A stretch of 64,000 bases of DNA from Nematostella vectensis (Eukaryota > Cnidaria > Anthozoa > Actiniaria > Edwardsiidae). Positions 56,901 to 62,690 of the stretch are shown here, piece after piece (the first letter of the stretch is position 1; every line of letters begins with the position of its first letter). Location: positions 16,366,085 to 16,430,084 of the forward strand of contig NC_064043.1 of NCBI RefSeq assembly GCF_932526225.1, written 5' to 3'. Made by a program: the position numbers and the translations under genes. Below the pieces are notes generated by a model. That model made no database searches, was not told the DNA's origin, and saw only the letters and a program-made list of their open reading frames with translations.

Positions 56901-58967
56901 TCCAAGTAACTGTCTGTAAATGTGTATCTGCTCTTAGAAAATATCATGATAACCAAGCTTAATTTTTGTTGCGAGTCATACTAGTGCATTGTTATTTTAT
57001 ACAGCAAATCCAGCTACTCGAAAGCTGAACTAACATTAAGTCATTTCTCCTCGCTTAAGGTTTGTTCGTCCCAAGTCATTTAAGTCATTCCATTGCTTAA
57101 CAGGGACCTTGTTAATCAGGACACGGCTGGCAAAACTTACATCATTGAGAGAGCGCCTGGGATGGCTTTCTACCATTGATGACAAGAGTCCATTGAGAGT
57201 TTCTGTACTTTTTAATAACCACTTTTTCTTGCAGGATTTCCCTCAATTCTGGCCGGAAGTAGGGAAGGAGACGTATGACATGATCAGTGTCGAGTGTTCA
57301 GACGAGAGGTCGAGCAGCGTTGATAACCTGAGGGCATCCTACGACCAATCAGAGATCGCTCAGCTCCGATTTAATGTCAAAGATCTCAGGGTAAGTACCA
57401 CAAAACCCACAAACATACCAGGGCGATCTGAAAGACATTAGGGTAAGATGCCTCGCCCCAAATTCACCCATTCGGCGCTGGCGGACACGTGTTTTGTCAA
57501 GTAGCCAAATTTGTAAACAACCCGCGAAAGTCCGAACAACGCTACCCTCGGACAACGAAAACCCTTGTTGAACCCCCTGGATGCTCCCCTGAGGACACCT
57601 GGGGAAGGACACCTGGGGAATGGGGAGGACACCTGGGGAAGGTCACCTGGGGAAGGTCACCTGGGGAAGGTCACCTGGGGAAGGTCACCTGGGGAAGGTC
57701 ACCTGGGGAAGGTCACCTGTAGAAGGACACCTGGGGAAGGTCACCTGGGGAAGGTCACCTGGGGAAGGTCACCTGGGGAAGGTCACCTGGGGAAGGTCAC
57801 CTGGGGAAGGTCACCTGGGGAAGGTCACCTGGGGAAGGACACCTGGGGATGGTCACCTGGGGAAGGACACCTGGAGAAGGTCACTCAGGTTCACGCACAG
57901 GTTAGCCTACAACCTCCACTCCCCCCTGCACAAGCAGGAATACCAGTGGTTTTGTATTACAGTTCGGAAATCCCTTAGAAGCAAATTCAAGGATGGAGAT
58001 GTAAGGGCAAGATATATTTTTGCTTCCAAAAAATCCCGGAATTCCATGACCGTATCACATCTTTGCAATGCCTCCCGCTTTGCCTTTGCACCCGAACGTC
58101 CAGCACTAAATAAACACATATCCTTAGAATGCCTCCCCCTTTGCCTTTCCACTCGAACGTTCAACATTAAATAAACACATATCCTTAGGATACCTCCCCC
58201 TTTGCCTTTGCACTCGAACGTTCAACACTAAATAAACACATATCCTTATAATGCCTCCCCCTTTGCCTTTCCACTCGAACGTTCAACATTAAATAAACAC
58301 ATATCCTTAGAATACCTCCCCCTTTGCCTTTGCACTCGAACGTTCAACACTAAATAAACACACGCCTTGCTTTTTTAGTGAATTAAACTTGCCGCGTTTT
58401 TACTTCTCAGACCCCAGAGAACTTGCACAAGATCAAGATGTTTGTAGTGAGTGGATGGACGAGCGAGGACGAGACCCCGCCCACCTCCTCCATCATCACC
58501 TTGATCGCCAAGGTCGAGCGGTGGCAGCAACAGTCCGGAAACGGGCCAATCACTGTCGTCTGCAGGTACGTCATCACGTGTGTTTCCATAGTGACGGCAT
58601 TTGCCCCATGTCTGTTTCCATAGTGACGGCATTTGCCCCATGTCTGTTTCCATAGTAACGATATTTGTTACGTGTCTGTTTCCATAGTGACGGTATCGGC
58701 CGTAGCGGAACGTTCAGTGCACTGTACTCTGTGTTGGAGCGGGTGAAGATTGAGCAAGTGATCGACGTTCTCCAAGCGATCAAGGCCATGAGGATCCCGC
58801 GGCCAGGACTCGTCAAAACTACGGTAAACCGAAACGATCGATGTTTTCTGTCTTTCAATCTCTGTAAATCATGTGTTAATTCTCACTTACAGGCAGAATA
58901 CAAGTTCATCCACTACGCCGTGCAGGAGTACCTCGCCGCGTTTGACGACTACGCGAACTTTAAATAG
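20994..58967 (+). CDS. receptor protein tyrosine phosphatase: F5/8C, sushi, FN3 repeats, TM, two PTP domains (34 exons)
   Basis: Exons: 20994-21072, 22768-22788, 23086-23384, 23756-23933, 24873-25052, 25417-25692, 25867-26163, 26939-27223, 27650-27955, 28326-28610, 29598-29906, 30240-30343, 31027-31222, 31451-31553, 31805-32075, 33905-33950, 34885-35002, 35193-35272, 36498-36637, 38172-38259, 44778-44854, 52029-52065, 53048-53145, 53243-53359, 54651-54805, 54955-55090, 55202-55351, 56035-56134, 56234-56310, 56713-56841, 57235-57390, 58411-58565, 58688-58823, 58893-58967. All junctions are GT-AG and in phase; the sum is 5259 bp, 1752 aa. The protein should sit in the plasma membrane, sense ligands or neighbouring cells outside, and dephosphorylate phosphotyrosine inside. 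The intracellular half resembles the LAR and MAM-type RPTP families. The F5/8C plus sushi N-terminus differs from the Ig/MAM heads of those families. ATG 20994 is chosen because it starts a signal peptide; an in-frame ATG at 20865 would add 43 residues. Introns are swollen by minisatellites and transposons. Confidence 0.92.
21073..22767 (+). other. phosphatase intron 1
   Basis: A 1.7-kb AT-rich intron with a GTAAGT donor and TTTTACTCTGCAG acceptor. I see no element, repeat array or ORF of note. The following 21-bp exon 2 (22768-22788) is a microexon that keeps phase 1 and encodes ESQAQGV. Confidence 0.6.
23086..23933 (+). other. exons 3-4: F5/8 type C (discoidin) domain
   Basis: Residues about 34-192 of the phosphatase. 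Visible family motifs: C near the start, [52 protein letters not shown], then FQGNTDG, FFRFY and RMELYGC with the closing Cys. F5/8C domains bind carbohydrates, phospholipids or other receptors outside the cell. The fold looks complete across the two exons. Confidence 0.93.
23881..24200 (+). repeat. 53-bp tandem repeat made from the exon 4 end and its splice donor, about 6 units
   Basis: The first unit is the real exon end CACATCAGTGACGC...TACTACTCAAG followed by the donor GTGAGTTGACTATTA. Four to five further copies follow at 53-bp spacing. Most keep the AAG/GTGAGT junction; the fifth has CAGTGTGAG. So a coding/intron junction was amplified in tandem. Confidence 0.92.
24873..25052 (+). other. 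exon 5: sushi (CCP) domain
   Basis: One 180-bp phase 1-1 exon, residues about 193-252: four cysteines in the CCP pattern ([37 protein letters not shown]) with the invariant Trp before the last Cys. Symmetrical phase-1 exons are typical of shuffled extracellular modules. Confidence 0.92.
28082..28370 (+). repeat. 143-bp duplication of intron end plus start of exon 10
   Basis: The sequence TTTCTTTCTTACTTATGTCAG through CCTTCCTAG and GGCCAAGTTCACCTG occurs twice, 143 bp apart. The first copy (acceptor at 28182) breaks off after about 43 bp of exon; the second (acceptor at 28325) leads into the full FN3 exon. The upstream acceptor is a decoy: using it would read into a stop. Confidence 0.92.
30550..30822. 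mobile_element. MITE-like element in the intron between exons 12 and 13
   Basis: About 270 bp with terminal inverted repeats of roughly 30 bp: CAATAGGGAACTTGCGCTAAG AGATCATGTGA at the left and the reverse complement with three mismatches at the right end. No ORF. No clear target-site duplication beyond the shared C at the outer edge. The right half is related to 13944-14080, so this is a dispersed family. Confidence 0.8.
32290..33750 (+). repeat. 32-bp G-rich minisatellite, about 45 units, in intron 15
   Basis: Units CATTCTATGGAATGGTGAGG TGGGGGTGGGGG with TGTGAG and CATTCTATGTATGG variants. Strong strand asymmetry: the plus strand is G-rich with repeated GGGGG runs, so G-quadruplex formation in RNA or DNA is possible. 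Located about 215 bp after the exon 15 donor. Confidence 0.95.
33905..34200 (+). repeat. ~81-bp tandem repeat of exon 16 with its donor, 4 units
   Basis: Exon 16 (33905-33950) encodes [15 protein letters not shown] before the membrane. Three further copies follow at 81, 81 and 75 bp. Each has GTGTATGGG...CAACTG/GTAAGTA and, for copies 2 and 3, a TTACAGTAG acceptor-like start. Copies 2 and 4 read in frame from phase 0 to phase 1 (copy 4 gives [13 protein letters not shown]) and could replace exon 16. Copy 3 lacks one G and is frameshifted. Confidence 0.88.
34885..35272 (+). other. exons 17-18: transmembrane helix and juxtamembrane segment
   Basis: Exon 17 encodes a short linker and a ~21-residue helix ([18 protein letters not shown], residues about 1095-1115) followed by YRR. 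Exon 18 is rich in Lys/Arg ([14 protein letters not shown]), the usual cytoplasmic stop-transfer side. Phases 1-2 and 2-1 fit the neighbours. Confidence 0.92.
35455..36330 (+). repeat. 32-bp minisatellite in intron 18, about 28 units
   Basis: Units GTTCGTGTTAACAGGGTTTC TTTCCCTTGAGT with many point variants. Intronic. Confidence 0.93.
36880..38130 (+). repeat. 44-bp minisatellite in intron 19, about 28 units
   Basis: Units CTGATTGTCTTGTGCTATAT GGTATTCCCATATGGTCCCC TCAT. The first and last parts are more diverged (CTGCATGGTCATCTC variants); the middle is very uniform, which points to recent amplification. Confidence 0.95.
38573..44560 (+). mobile_element. decayed DNA transposon with ~600-bp inverted terminal repeats and TTAA flanks
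   Basis: The left arm (38577 to about 39200) and right arm (about 43960-44556) are reverse complements over ~600 bp with mismatches (for example GGCCGGACAGGCAGGTTCACG, AGGTAGTTTAGGGTCC, AAATACAGCGATTTGGGGGC, GGATAGCCTTGTCTCGG). Both ends read TTAA/GAGCGCTA, so a TTAA target-site duplication is likely, as for piggyBac and Kolobok superfamilies. The left arm has an extra ~19 bp after GAGCGCTA. The interior holds remnants of a transposase-like gene on the plus strand (40081-43500). The element lies in intron 20 of the phosphatase, within D1. Confidence 0.85.
40081..43500 (+). pseudogene. broken transposase-like gene of the TTAA element
   Basis: Pieces in successive frames: an N-terminal part from ATG 40081; [12 protein letters not shown] and [10 protein letters not shown] (41100-41310); [13 protein letters not shown] (about 41645-41690); [17 protein letters not shown] (41892 on); RQDNAGCYH (about 42127-42150); [10 protein letters not shown] then CDR (42218-42258); a C2HC finger ([10 protein letters not shown]...HMAYEKC); a homeodomain-like segment ending [10 protein letters not shown]; and a SAP-like [20 protein letters not shown] before the stop at 43500. 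TAG at 41889 and TAA at 42247 interrupt it, plus frameshifts. I recall this protein family as multicopy in cnidarians, but could not search. The DNAGCYH and D-PQGGKG motifs would suit a DDE-type nuclease; this is inference. Confidence 0.7.
44945..45541 (+). repeat. 31-bp minisatellite, left block, about 19 units
   Basis: Units ATGTTGTATGGATAACGTGT CATTAGCCACG. It starts about 90 bp after the donor of exon 21 and is interrupted at 45541 by the LINE. The same array resumes at 49585. Confidence 0.95.
45542..49584 (+). mobile_element. non-LTR retrotransposon (LINE) inserted within the 31-bp minisatellite
   Basis: A ~4.04-kb unit with minisatellite on both sides. It begins CTTAGGTGCTTAGGGTGACT, has an 840-bp 5' region, one long ORF with endonuclease and reverse transcriptase, and ends in a short ATG/GAT microsatellite tail rather than poly-A. 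No target duplication can be seen against the repeat background; about three bases of the unit are missing. The intact ORF suggests a recent insertion. Confidence 0.93.
46383..49529 (+). CDS. LINE ORF: APE endonuclease, reverse transcriptase, C2H2 finger
   Basis: A 1048-residue uninterrupted frame. Endonuclease motifs: SETR (Glu 31), [10 protein letters not shown] (Asp 142, Asn 144), [15 protein letters not shown] (Asp 237, His 238). The frame is open upstream of this ATG and encodes the first conserved motif GAWNVRTL at about 46356, so the true protein starts further 5' or at a non-ATG codon. RT motifs: [55 protein letters not shown] and FADD (736-739). The C-terminus has CPICNR...HMRVH, a C2H2 finger. 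Proteins of this family are often annotated as craniofacial development protein 2-like; the LINE clade is not decided here. It makes cDNA at a nicked target and may still be active. Confidence 0.93.
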   Translation: MDRGIIRPQRRTALVAKELARYNIDIAALSETRLADEGSLTEQTSGYTIFWKGKAAHEDRIHGVGLAIRTSLLKELPDLPTGVNERLMKLRLPLCYKRYATIISAYAPTLTSPEETIEQFYDDLSSILSSVPVGDKIILLGDLNARVGRDYERWDGVLGRHGVGKMNNNGLLLLSKCAEYDLVITNTVFRMADKFKTTWMHPRSKQWHLIDFVIVRQRDIQDVHVTRAMRGAECWTDHRLVRCTLKLHIAPRHPKRPKLVRTPFNTARLQQPSYLQKFQNSLNEKLTANGPLSGDPKEKWNQFRDVVTETAKTALGPKTRKHQDWFDENNEAIENLLARKNKAFMEWQNDPSSAAKKDRFKSLQYLAQQEIRTMRDQWWKKKAEEIQGFADSNNSKHFFSSLKTVCGPSKSGSAPLLSADGATLIKDKTAINMRWREHFSQLLNRPSSVDQSALDQIPQQLLIEELSDPPSMEELTKAIKQMSSGKAAGKDGIPAEVYKALSDEALYAFHSVLISIWDEEVMPADLRDASIVALYKNKGTRTVCENHRGISLLTIAGKILARIMLNRLIPSVAEKNLPESQCGFRPGRCTVDMVFTVRQIQEKCLEQNMNLYAVFIDLTKAFDTVNREALWIILSKLGCPAKFTTLIRLFHDDMTGEVLSDGEPSESFSISNGVKQGCVLAPVLFNLFFTQVLLHAVRDLDLGVYIRYRLDGSLFDLRRLTAMTKTMERLILDALFADDCALMAHQENHLQTIVDKFSEASKLFGLKISLSKTEVLLQPAPDSIPQQPCITIDGTQLKNVDSFVYLGSTISNDNTLDKEIAARIQKASHALGKLRTKVLQHQDIRLSTKLKVYNAIVLPSLLYGCETWTLYCRHIKKLERFHTRSLRAIMRIRWQDRITNLEVLDRADTTSIEAKILQAQLRWSGHVIRMEESRIPRQVLYSELASGYRKKGRPKKRYKDNLKSNLKWTSLLPRQLEAAASNRTCWRALTSNAVQSFEGDRRSRLTAARHRRHRAASASVPTTGVPCPICNRICASDFGLRSHMRVHK
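49585..51645 (+). repeat. 31-bp minisatellite, right block, about 66 units, with higher-order structure
   Basis: Continuation of the array at 44945. The rare variant TCACTAGTCGCGATG occurs at 50521 and again at 51296, exactly 775 bp (25 units) apart and with similar neighbours, so blocks of units were duplicated together. Confidence 0.95.
52085..53025 (+). repeat. 17-bp minisatellite in intron 22, about 55 units
   Basis: Units CAGTGGGTATCATGGGC and variants CATGGAC, CATGAGC, TATTATGGGC. It starts 20 bp after the donor of the 37-bp exon 22 and runs nearly to the exon 23 acceptor. Open frames inside it are a by-product of the repeat. Confidence 0.95.
53360..54455 (+). repeat. G-rich GGGTAA/GGATGA tract starting at the exon 24 donor
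   Basis: From the donor itself (AAAAGG/GTAAGG) the intron becomes ~1.1 kb of irregular GGGTAAG, GGATGAG and GGGTGAG units, similar in composition to degenerate telomere repeats (AGGGTA). Every few bases there is a GGTAAG or GGTGAG, the 5' splice-site consensus. Confidence 0.93.
54826..54915 (+). repeat. diverged partial copy of exon 25
   Basis: TACCCAACTGCTATCCTAGC through GGACCAATTATCAGACAC resembles exon 25 from 54719 to 54805 (TACCCTACTGCTATCCTAGC...). It sits in the intron directly after exon 25, lacks the HC signature and a donor, and is non-functional as an exon. Confidence 0.85.
55365..55690 (+). repeat. GTGTGCGTGTTACCACGTG-type repeat in intron 27
   Basis: Irregular units of GTGTGCGTGTTAYCACGTG with TGTTTATGTGCTG spacers begin about 14 bp after the exon 27 donor (a weaker GTCAGA). 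Confidence 0.85.
56311..56640 (+). repeat. ~62-bp tandem copies of the exon 29 end and its donor, 5 extra units
   Basis: Exon 29 ends ATCAACGCCGTGCATATCTCG/GTATGTGTGAG followed by poly-G. Five further units repeat GACGAAATAACTACGTACAT, the same exon end, the same GTATGT donor (missing in the last) and the G run. Again an exon-intron junction has been amplified. Confidence 0.93.
56842..57234 (+). other. phosphatase intron 30
   Basis: About 390 bp of unique-looking sequence with GTGAGC donor and TTTTTCTTGCAG acceptor. I see no repeat or element. Confidence 0.6.
57587..57880 (+). repeat. 14-bp minisatellite in intron 31, about 20 units
   Basis: CACCTGGGGAAGGT repeated nearly perfectly, some units with GGAC. 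A 14-bp period gives a 14-residue pattern in any frame; not coding. Confidence 0.95.
58060..58370 (+). repeat. ~61-bp tandem repeat in intron 31, about 4-5 units
   Basis: Units AATAAACACATATCCTTAGA, ATGCCTCCCCCTTTGCCTTT, CCACTCGAACGTTCAACATT. Pyrimidine-rich and close to the exon 32 acceptor at 58410. Confidence 0.92.
58575..58694 (+). repeat. 32-bp tandem copies of the exon 33 splice acceptor, 4 units
   Basis: TGTTTCCATAG/TGACGG, the real 3' splice site plus the first bases of exon 33, occurs four times (around 58582, 58614, 58645 and 58678; the third reads TAACG). The 122-bp intron 32 consists almost entirely of these units. Only the last leads into GGTATCGGCCGTAGCGG, the P-loop code. Confidence 0.92.
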
Positions 58968-59968
58968 AGGGCAATTTATAAACTACACAATATAGTACTT
59001 CATCGTTACTAGCCACGTGGAGAAATCTAAACATTCAATCGCTGGTCTACGCATTATCGAAAATAGAACACTTGATCATTCGTATTGAACTGAAACGCTT
59101 CCGGTGACATCTTGCGCAGAGAACCTGAACCGGGGCTACTGTGAAACGGCTACACCCAGTCTAATAGCATCAGTGAAAGGGCATTAGAACACTTGATCAT
59201 TAGAACACTTATTGATCTCGACACTGGGTCGAAATGAAAGCTATCGGGAGCAGCACTGGACGTAGAAAAGTCAATGATAAAAAATATTCAAAAGGGCTAA
59301 TGCTTGTTAAACGGGTAAAATTGCTCTGAAATGAACATAACGTGTCAATCGAACACTTGATCGCCAGATCAGAACGTTCCTCAAGTGAATTAGTATTGTT
59401 ATAAATAATATGATCGTCTTAATATCAAGTTGAGGCGGCATTTTATAAATACGTTAGATATGTCAAAAATTTAAGAGTTATTAGCGAAAAAAGAGTTACT
59501 CGACTAAGAGTGCTTTTATTATTAAACAAAATTTATAGTTTTCTCAAAAATCTTACATTTATTACTATTCCTTGTAACATATACGAGATTTTAATTACGT
59601 ATTTCTCGAAATATTGCGAATCTATCTATCTATAGATAAACCATCCTTCAAATGTAATAAAATGCAGTTTATTGCTTCTCAGAAAGGCCAATTTTAATTA
59701 AAAGTGCTCTTCCATAACACTTTGACTTGGAACACTTACATGGCTTTACTAGTCTTGAACTTATTAGTAACGTCCTTATAACCTTGAGCCATTCATGTTG
59801 AACTTACGGTCTTAAAACTGTTCTCGAAAATACTTTTTCATTATTGTGGAAATAATTATAAGAGGATTTAATAATCGAAGATGTGGGCTTGTTTTGTCTT
59901 TTCTATTTCCTGCGGAAATTGACAACTAGCCATAAAGGTCCTAGAGACTTGTGATGATTAAATCAAGA
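58968..59968 (+). other. phosphatase 3' region and spacer
   Basis: AT-rich sequence after the phosphatase stop. GAACACTTGATC recurs at about 59070, 59190 and 59345. AATAAA at about 59658 could be the polyadenylation signal. No gene seen. Confidence 0.4.
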
Positions 59969-60511
59969 TTAAACACGAGGTTCCGCTATAAAAGGGAAAG
60001 CTCCTCCCACCCCCGGGCTCAAGAACAATCAGTTATCAATCAGTCGTCAATGAGTGAACATGACAGGACAATTGCTCTGAGCGCTAAATTCAAATTTCAC
60101 ATTCTAAAGCAAAATAAATATCATTCCTAGAGTTGTTCATCTAAAAATGTTTCTATCTATCGTAAAATAATGCTATACCAAGCTGTGTGCGCTCTAAAAT
60201 ACGAGCATTTTCATCACAGCGCGAGAATAATTTATGCAGGTGCGCTAGATTATGGATAGCACAGAATTTGAAATTTTGCACCGAAAACGTGAGTGGAGAG
60301 CAAATAACTAGTTAAACAATCTCTTAACACAACTGTCTTGTTACCTGTGCAAAAATGGTTTTATTCCAGCCGACTGAGGCTTAAAGATAAGCAATTTTGC
60401 AGGAGGCTCATTATTTGTGACTGCTAGCGTTGCAGTGTTATAATTATAATTGCAAATTCGAGCCCGGGGGTGGGAGGAGCTTTCCCTTTTATAGCGGAAC
60501 CTCGTGTTTAA
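59969..60511. promoter_or_regulatory. two facing TATA boxes in a perfect 52-bp inverted repeat
   Basis: 59969-60020 reads TTAAACACGAGGTTCCGC, TATAAAAGGGAAAGCTCC, TCCCACCCCCGGGCTC. 60460-60511 is its exact reverse complement. Both TATA boxes point inward, about 450 bp apart, each with a GC-rich CCACCCCCGGG element downstream. The space between has no long ORF. Could be convergent core promoters, the ends of a small inverted-repeat element, or both. The repeat is seen directly; promoter activity is inferred. Confidence 0.45.
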
Positions 60512-61410
60512 GATCTCGTTCATCCCCTAATTACGTGCACTTGCTGTCTTCCTCTCTCATAAACTCTTGTTAATTGGAAATAAATCTGTGAAAGTGAAGT
60601 TTTTGCGGCTACGCTCCAGCGCTCGTGCTTAAAACTGCGAATCGGATAATTCCAAAAAAAACGTAAATAAGGTGATAAACCATTTGTTACTAGCGCAGTC
60701 ATGTCGTAACGAAGGAAAAAGGGATGTTCATATTCATATGATGTTTTTAAAAGGGAGTATTAAAAGAAGGCGTTCCTCCAGCCGAGGGTCTAAGCAAAGC
60801 TCCTCTCGCCTGTGTACCCCTCGACCACCAGAACACCTTAATGAAGATGGTTCATTATACTCTTCCATATGATCTCTTAGCTGAAAAATAACCTTAGTCG
60901 AGGATGGACCAATCTTAGTGACGAGGAATTTTACTGTAAATAGTGCTAACAATAATATCAATAGATGAACACAATTTGATTCTGCATTTTAGAACGCATC
61001 ACTCTAACAACGCAATATTTTTACTGCTACCTGAGCTCGGCAGGGACTGTTACAAATTCGTAATCATCCACATGAAAAACAAGGCTTCCGTGCTATCAGG
61101 AAATGGAAAACAGCAAATTAAATAGCATTATGAGCGTCGAAAACAAAATGGTTTATTGCCCCACACGATTCCGCCAGACTTGATTAGTTCCCTCGGATTA
61201 TTGCACACCCACCGGGGGTGCTGGTAACTTGGTGAATAGAGTGTTGGCGGCAGCTTTTCCCAATCAAGCAATCCCGCTTATGAACGACTGCATTGCAAAC
61301 TAATTTTAACCATATTCGAAAAGTAAGGGCATTTATTTTATAGGTATGTCCTATTGAGTTCAACGACCAAACAATTTAATAGCCGAGAAGGAAAATAGTT
61401 CTTCCGGAGA
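60512..61410 (+). other. spacer upstream of the GPCR
   Basis: No recognisable gene. 60965-61000 (ACACAATTTGATTCTG, TTTTAGAACGCA) resembles 17655-17690, so a dispersed repeat fragment is likely. Confidence 0.4.
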
Positions 61411-61421
61411 GTATGGCTCCA

Positions 61422-61429
61422 TATAAAAG
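61422..61429 (+). promoter_or_regulatory. TATA box of the GPCR gene
   Basis: TATAAAAG within CCATATAAAAGGAATT, 150 bp upstream of the GPCR start codon. Transcription would start near 61450, leaving a 5' UTR of about 130 nt. Confidence 0.5.
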
Positions 61430-61461
61430 GAATTTAGAGGGTTCAACACAACTTCTCACAT

Positions 61462-61557
61462 GGTCTCGCCTGATATACCGTGCTAGACTGGCTTTAGAAG
61501 TCTGATATACCGTGCTAGACTGGCTTTAGAAGTCTGATATACCGTGCTAGACTGGCT
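61462..61557 (+). repeat. 32-bp repeat in the GPCR 5' leader, about 3 units
   Basis: CTGATATACCGTGCTAGACT GGCTTTAGAAGT repeated twice, plus a third partial copy ending CTGGCTCTTG. It lies between the presumed start site and the ATG. Confidence 0.9.
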
Positions 61558-61578
61558 CTTGCAATAACGAGTACAAGT

Positions 61579-62646
61579 ATGAACAACTCGACGACGGGAT
61601 GCAAAATAGACCCTGAACAGCCATGGAAGCGGATAGTAAAGATCACAGTTTACGCGATCATCATGGTAGTGGCGCTGATCGGGAATATCTTAGTCTGCCT
61701 GATCGTGCGCAAGACCAGCAAAGCCACGCGGACCGCCCTTCATTACTTCTTGTTTAACATGGCTCTGAGTGATTTGGTCATCCCTATAGTGGCGGTTAAT
61801 AGACTGCTGGTGGAGTTATGGACCGGTTCTGATAGCTGGCTAGTGACCGGTCTACTCGGGAGCTTCCTGTGCAAGTTCGTGTTCTTCATCTCTGACGTAT
61901 CCCCGATGGTCTCCATTCTCAACCTCCTCTTCATCGCTTGTGACCGTTTTGTTGCTATTGTGCTGCCCTTTCAACTGAACTTACTGCGCTCGTGGGTGTG
62001 CCACGAGATCGCGTTCTCGTGGATCCTCGCGTGTGCGTACTTTGCGCCGTATTTCTACGCGTTTCGCCTCGTGGAGGGCAAGTGTGTGATGGACTGGCGA
62101 CCGGTATTTGACCACGCGAAGACGCGCGAGCATTACACGGGCGCACTTTGCGTGCTGTTCATCCTCGTGCCGTTTGCTCTGCTCTTCATCATGTACTCGT
62201 GGATCACGTATAAGTTACGTCAATCCGCGAAATACAAGCATAACGCTGGGTGTGGTCGCCACGCGCGTCGCAGGAAATCCACTCGTCGCATCACCATCCT
62301 TTCCTTCCTCATTGTCTTGTCCTTCGCCATGTGCTGGGGGGCGTACTTCGCACTTCTTGTCACGTTGAACTTCGCATGGCGCTGGGATGCGAGCCTGTTG
62401 CCGTGCTACTGGGGGACTTTCGTGTTCGTCGCTCAGTTCTTAGCTTACTCTAACTCCGCAGTCAACCCCGCGATTTATTTCATGTTAATGAAGGATTTTA
62501 GATCGTGTCTGAAGGCGCTTGGGTATCATCCTGTCAAACGAAAAGGTCCACTAGAAATGGAAAGGATTAGGGATCAAAATATCGTACTTCGTAATCATCA
62601 GCGTCGTCATCCCGCCCTGAGTAGGGTGCAGACCACACGACTATAG
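61579..62646 (+). CDS. class A (rhodopsin-family) G-protein-coupled receptor, single exon
   Basis: 355 residues with seven hydrophobic segments. A short N-terminus carries one N-glycosylation site (NNST). Class A landmarks: GN in helix 1 (Asn 36), LSDL in helix 2 (Asp 65), Cys 98 at the top of helix 3 and Cys 169 in loop 2 for the disulfide, DRF (122-124) as the DRY variant, and NSAVNPAIY in helix 7 (NPxxY at 296-300). A basic third loop (RHARRRKSTRR) precedes helix 6. The overall look is that of a peptide or amine receptor; helix 6 reads FAMCWGAY, with CWG in place of the usual CWxP (Gly instead of Pro). The ligand cannot be told from sequence. Intronless GPCRs are frequent in cnidarians. 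TATA box upstream and AATAAA downstream fit a complete gene. Confidence 0.93.
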   Translation: MNNSTTGCKIDPEQPWKRIVKITVYAIIMVVALIGNILVCLIVRKTSKATRTALHYFLFNMALSDLVIPIVAVNRLLVELWTGSDSWLVTGLLGSFLCKFVFFISDVSPMVSILNLLFIACDRFVAIVLPFQLNLLRSWVCHEIAFSWILACAYFAPYFYAFRLVEGKCVMDWRPVFDHAKTREHYTGALCVLFILVPFALLFIMYSWITYKLRQSAKYKHNAGCGRHARRRKSTRRITILSFLIVLSFAMCWGAYFALLVTLNFAWRWDASLLPCYWGTFVFVAQFLAYSNSAVNPAIYFMLMKDFRSCLKALGYHPVKRKGPLEMERIRDQNIVLRNHQRRHPALSRVQTTRL

Positions 62647-62684
62647 CGGGCGGTTACCCTCTCCTTTAGTTACAAATATTGCAC

Positions 62685-62690
62685 AATAAA
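62685..62690 (+). terminator. polyadenylation signal of the GPCR gene
   Basis: AATAAA 39 bp after the TAG stop, giving a very short 3' UTR. Confidence 0.55.

Larger units (their letters stand above)
56035..58967 (+). other. exons 28-34: PTP domain D2 (probably low activity or regulatory)
   Basis: Residues about 1478-1752. Motifs: [50 protein letters not shown]. The WPD loop reads [10 protein letters not shown], so the general-acid Asp is absent (Thr 1648 follows the Trp). The P-loop is [11 protein letters not shown], keeping Cys 1682 and Arg 1688. In RPTPs, D2 domains with such changes are usually weakly active and regulate D1. The protein ends [13 protein letters not shown]. Confidence 0.92.

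Noticed and set aside
57489-58174. ORFs with repeating [14 protein letters not shown] pattern
   Set aside because: Product of a 14-bp intronic repeat, not conserved protein.
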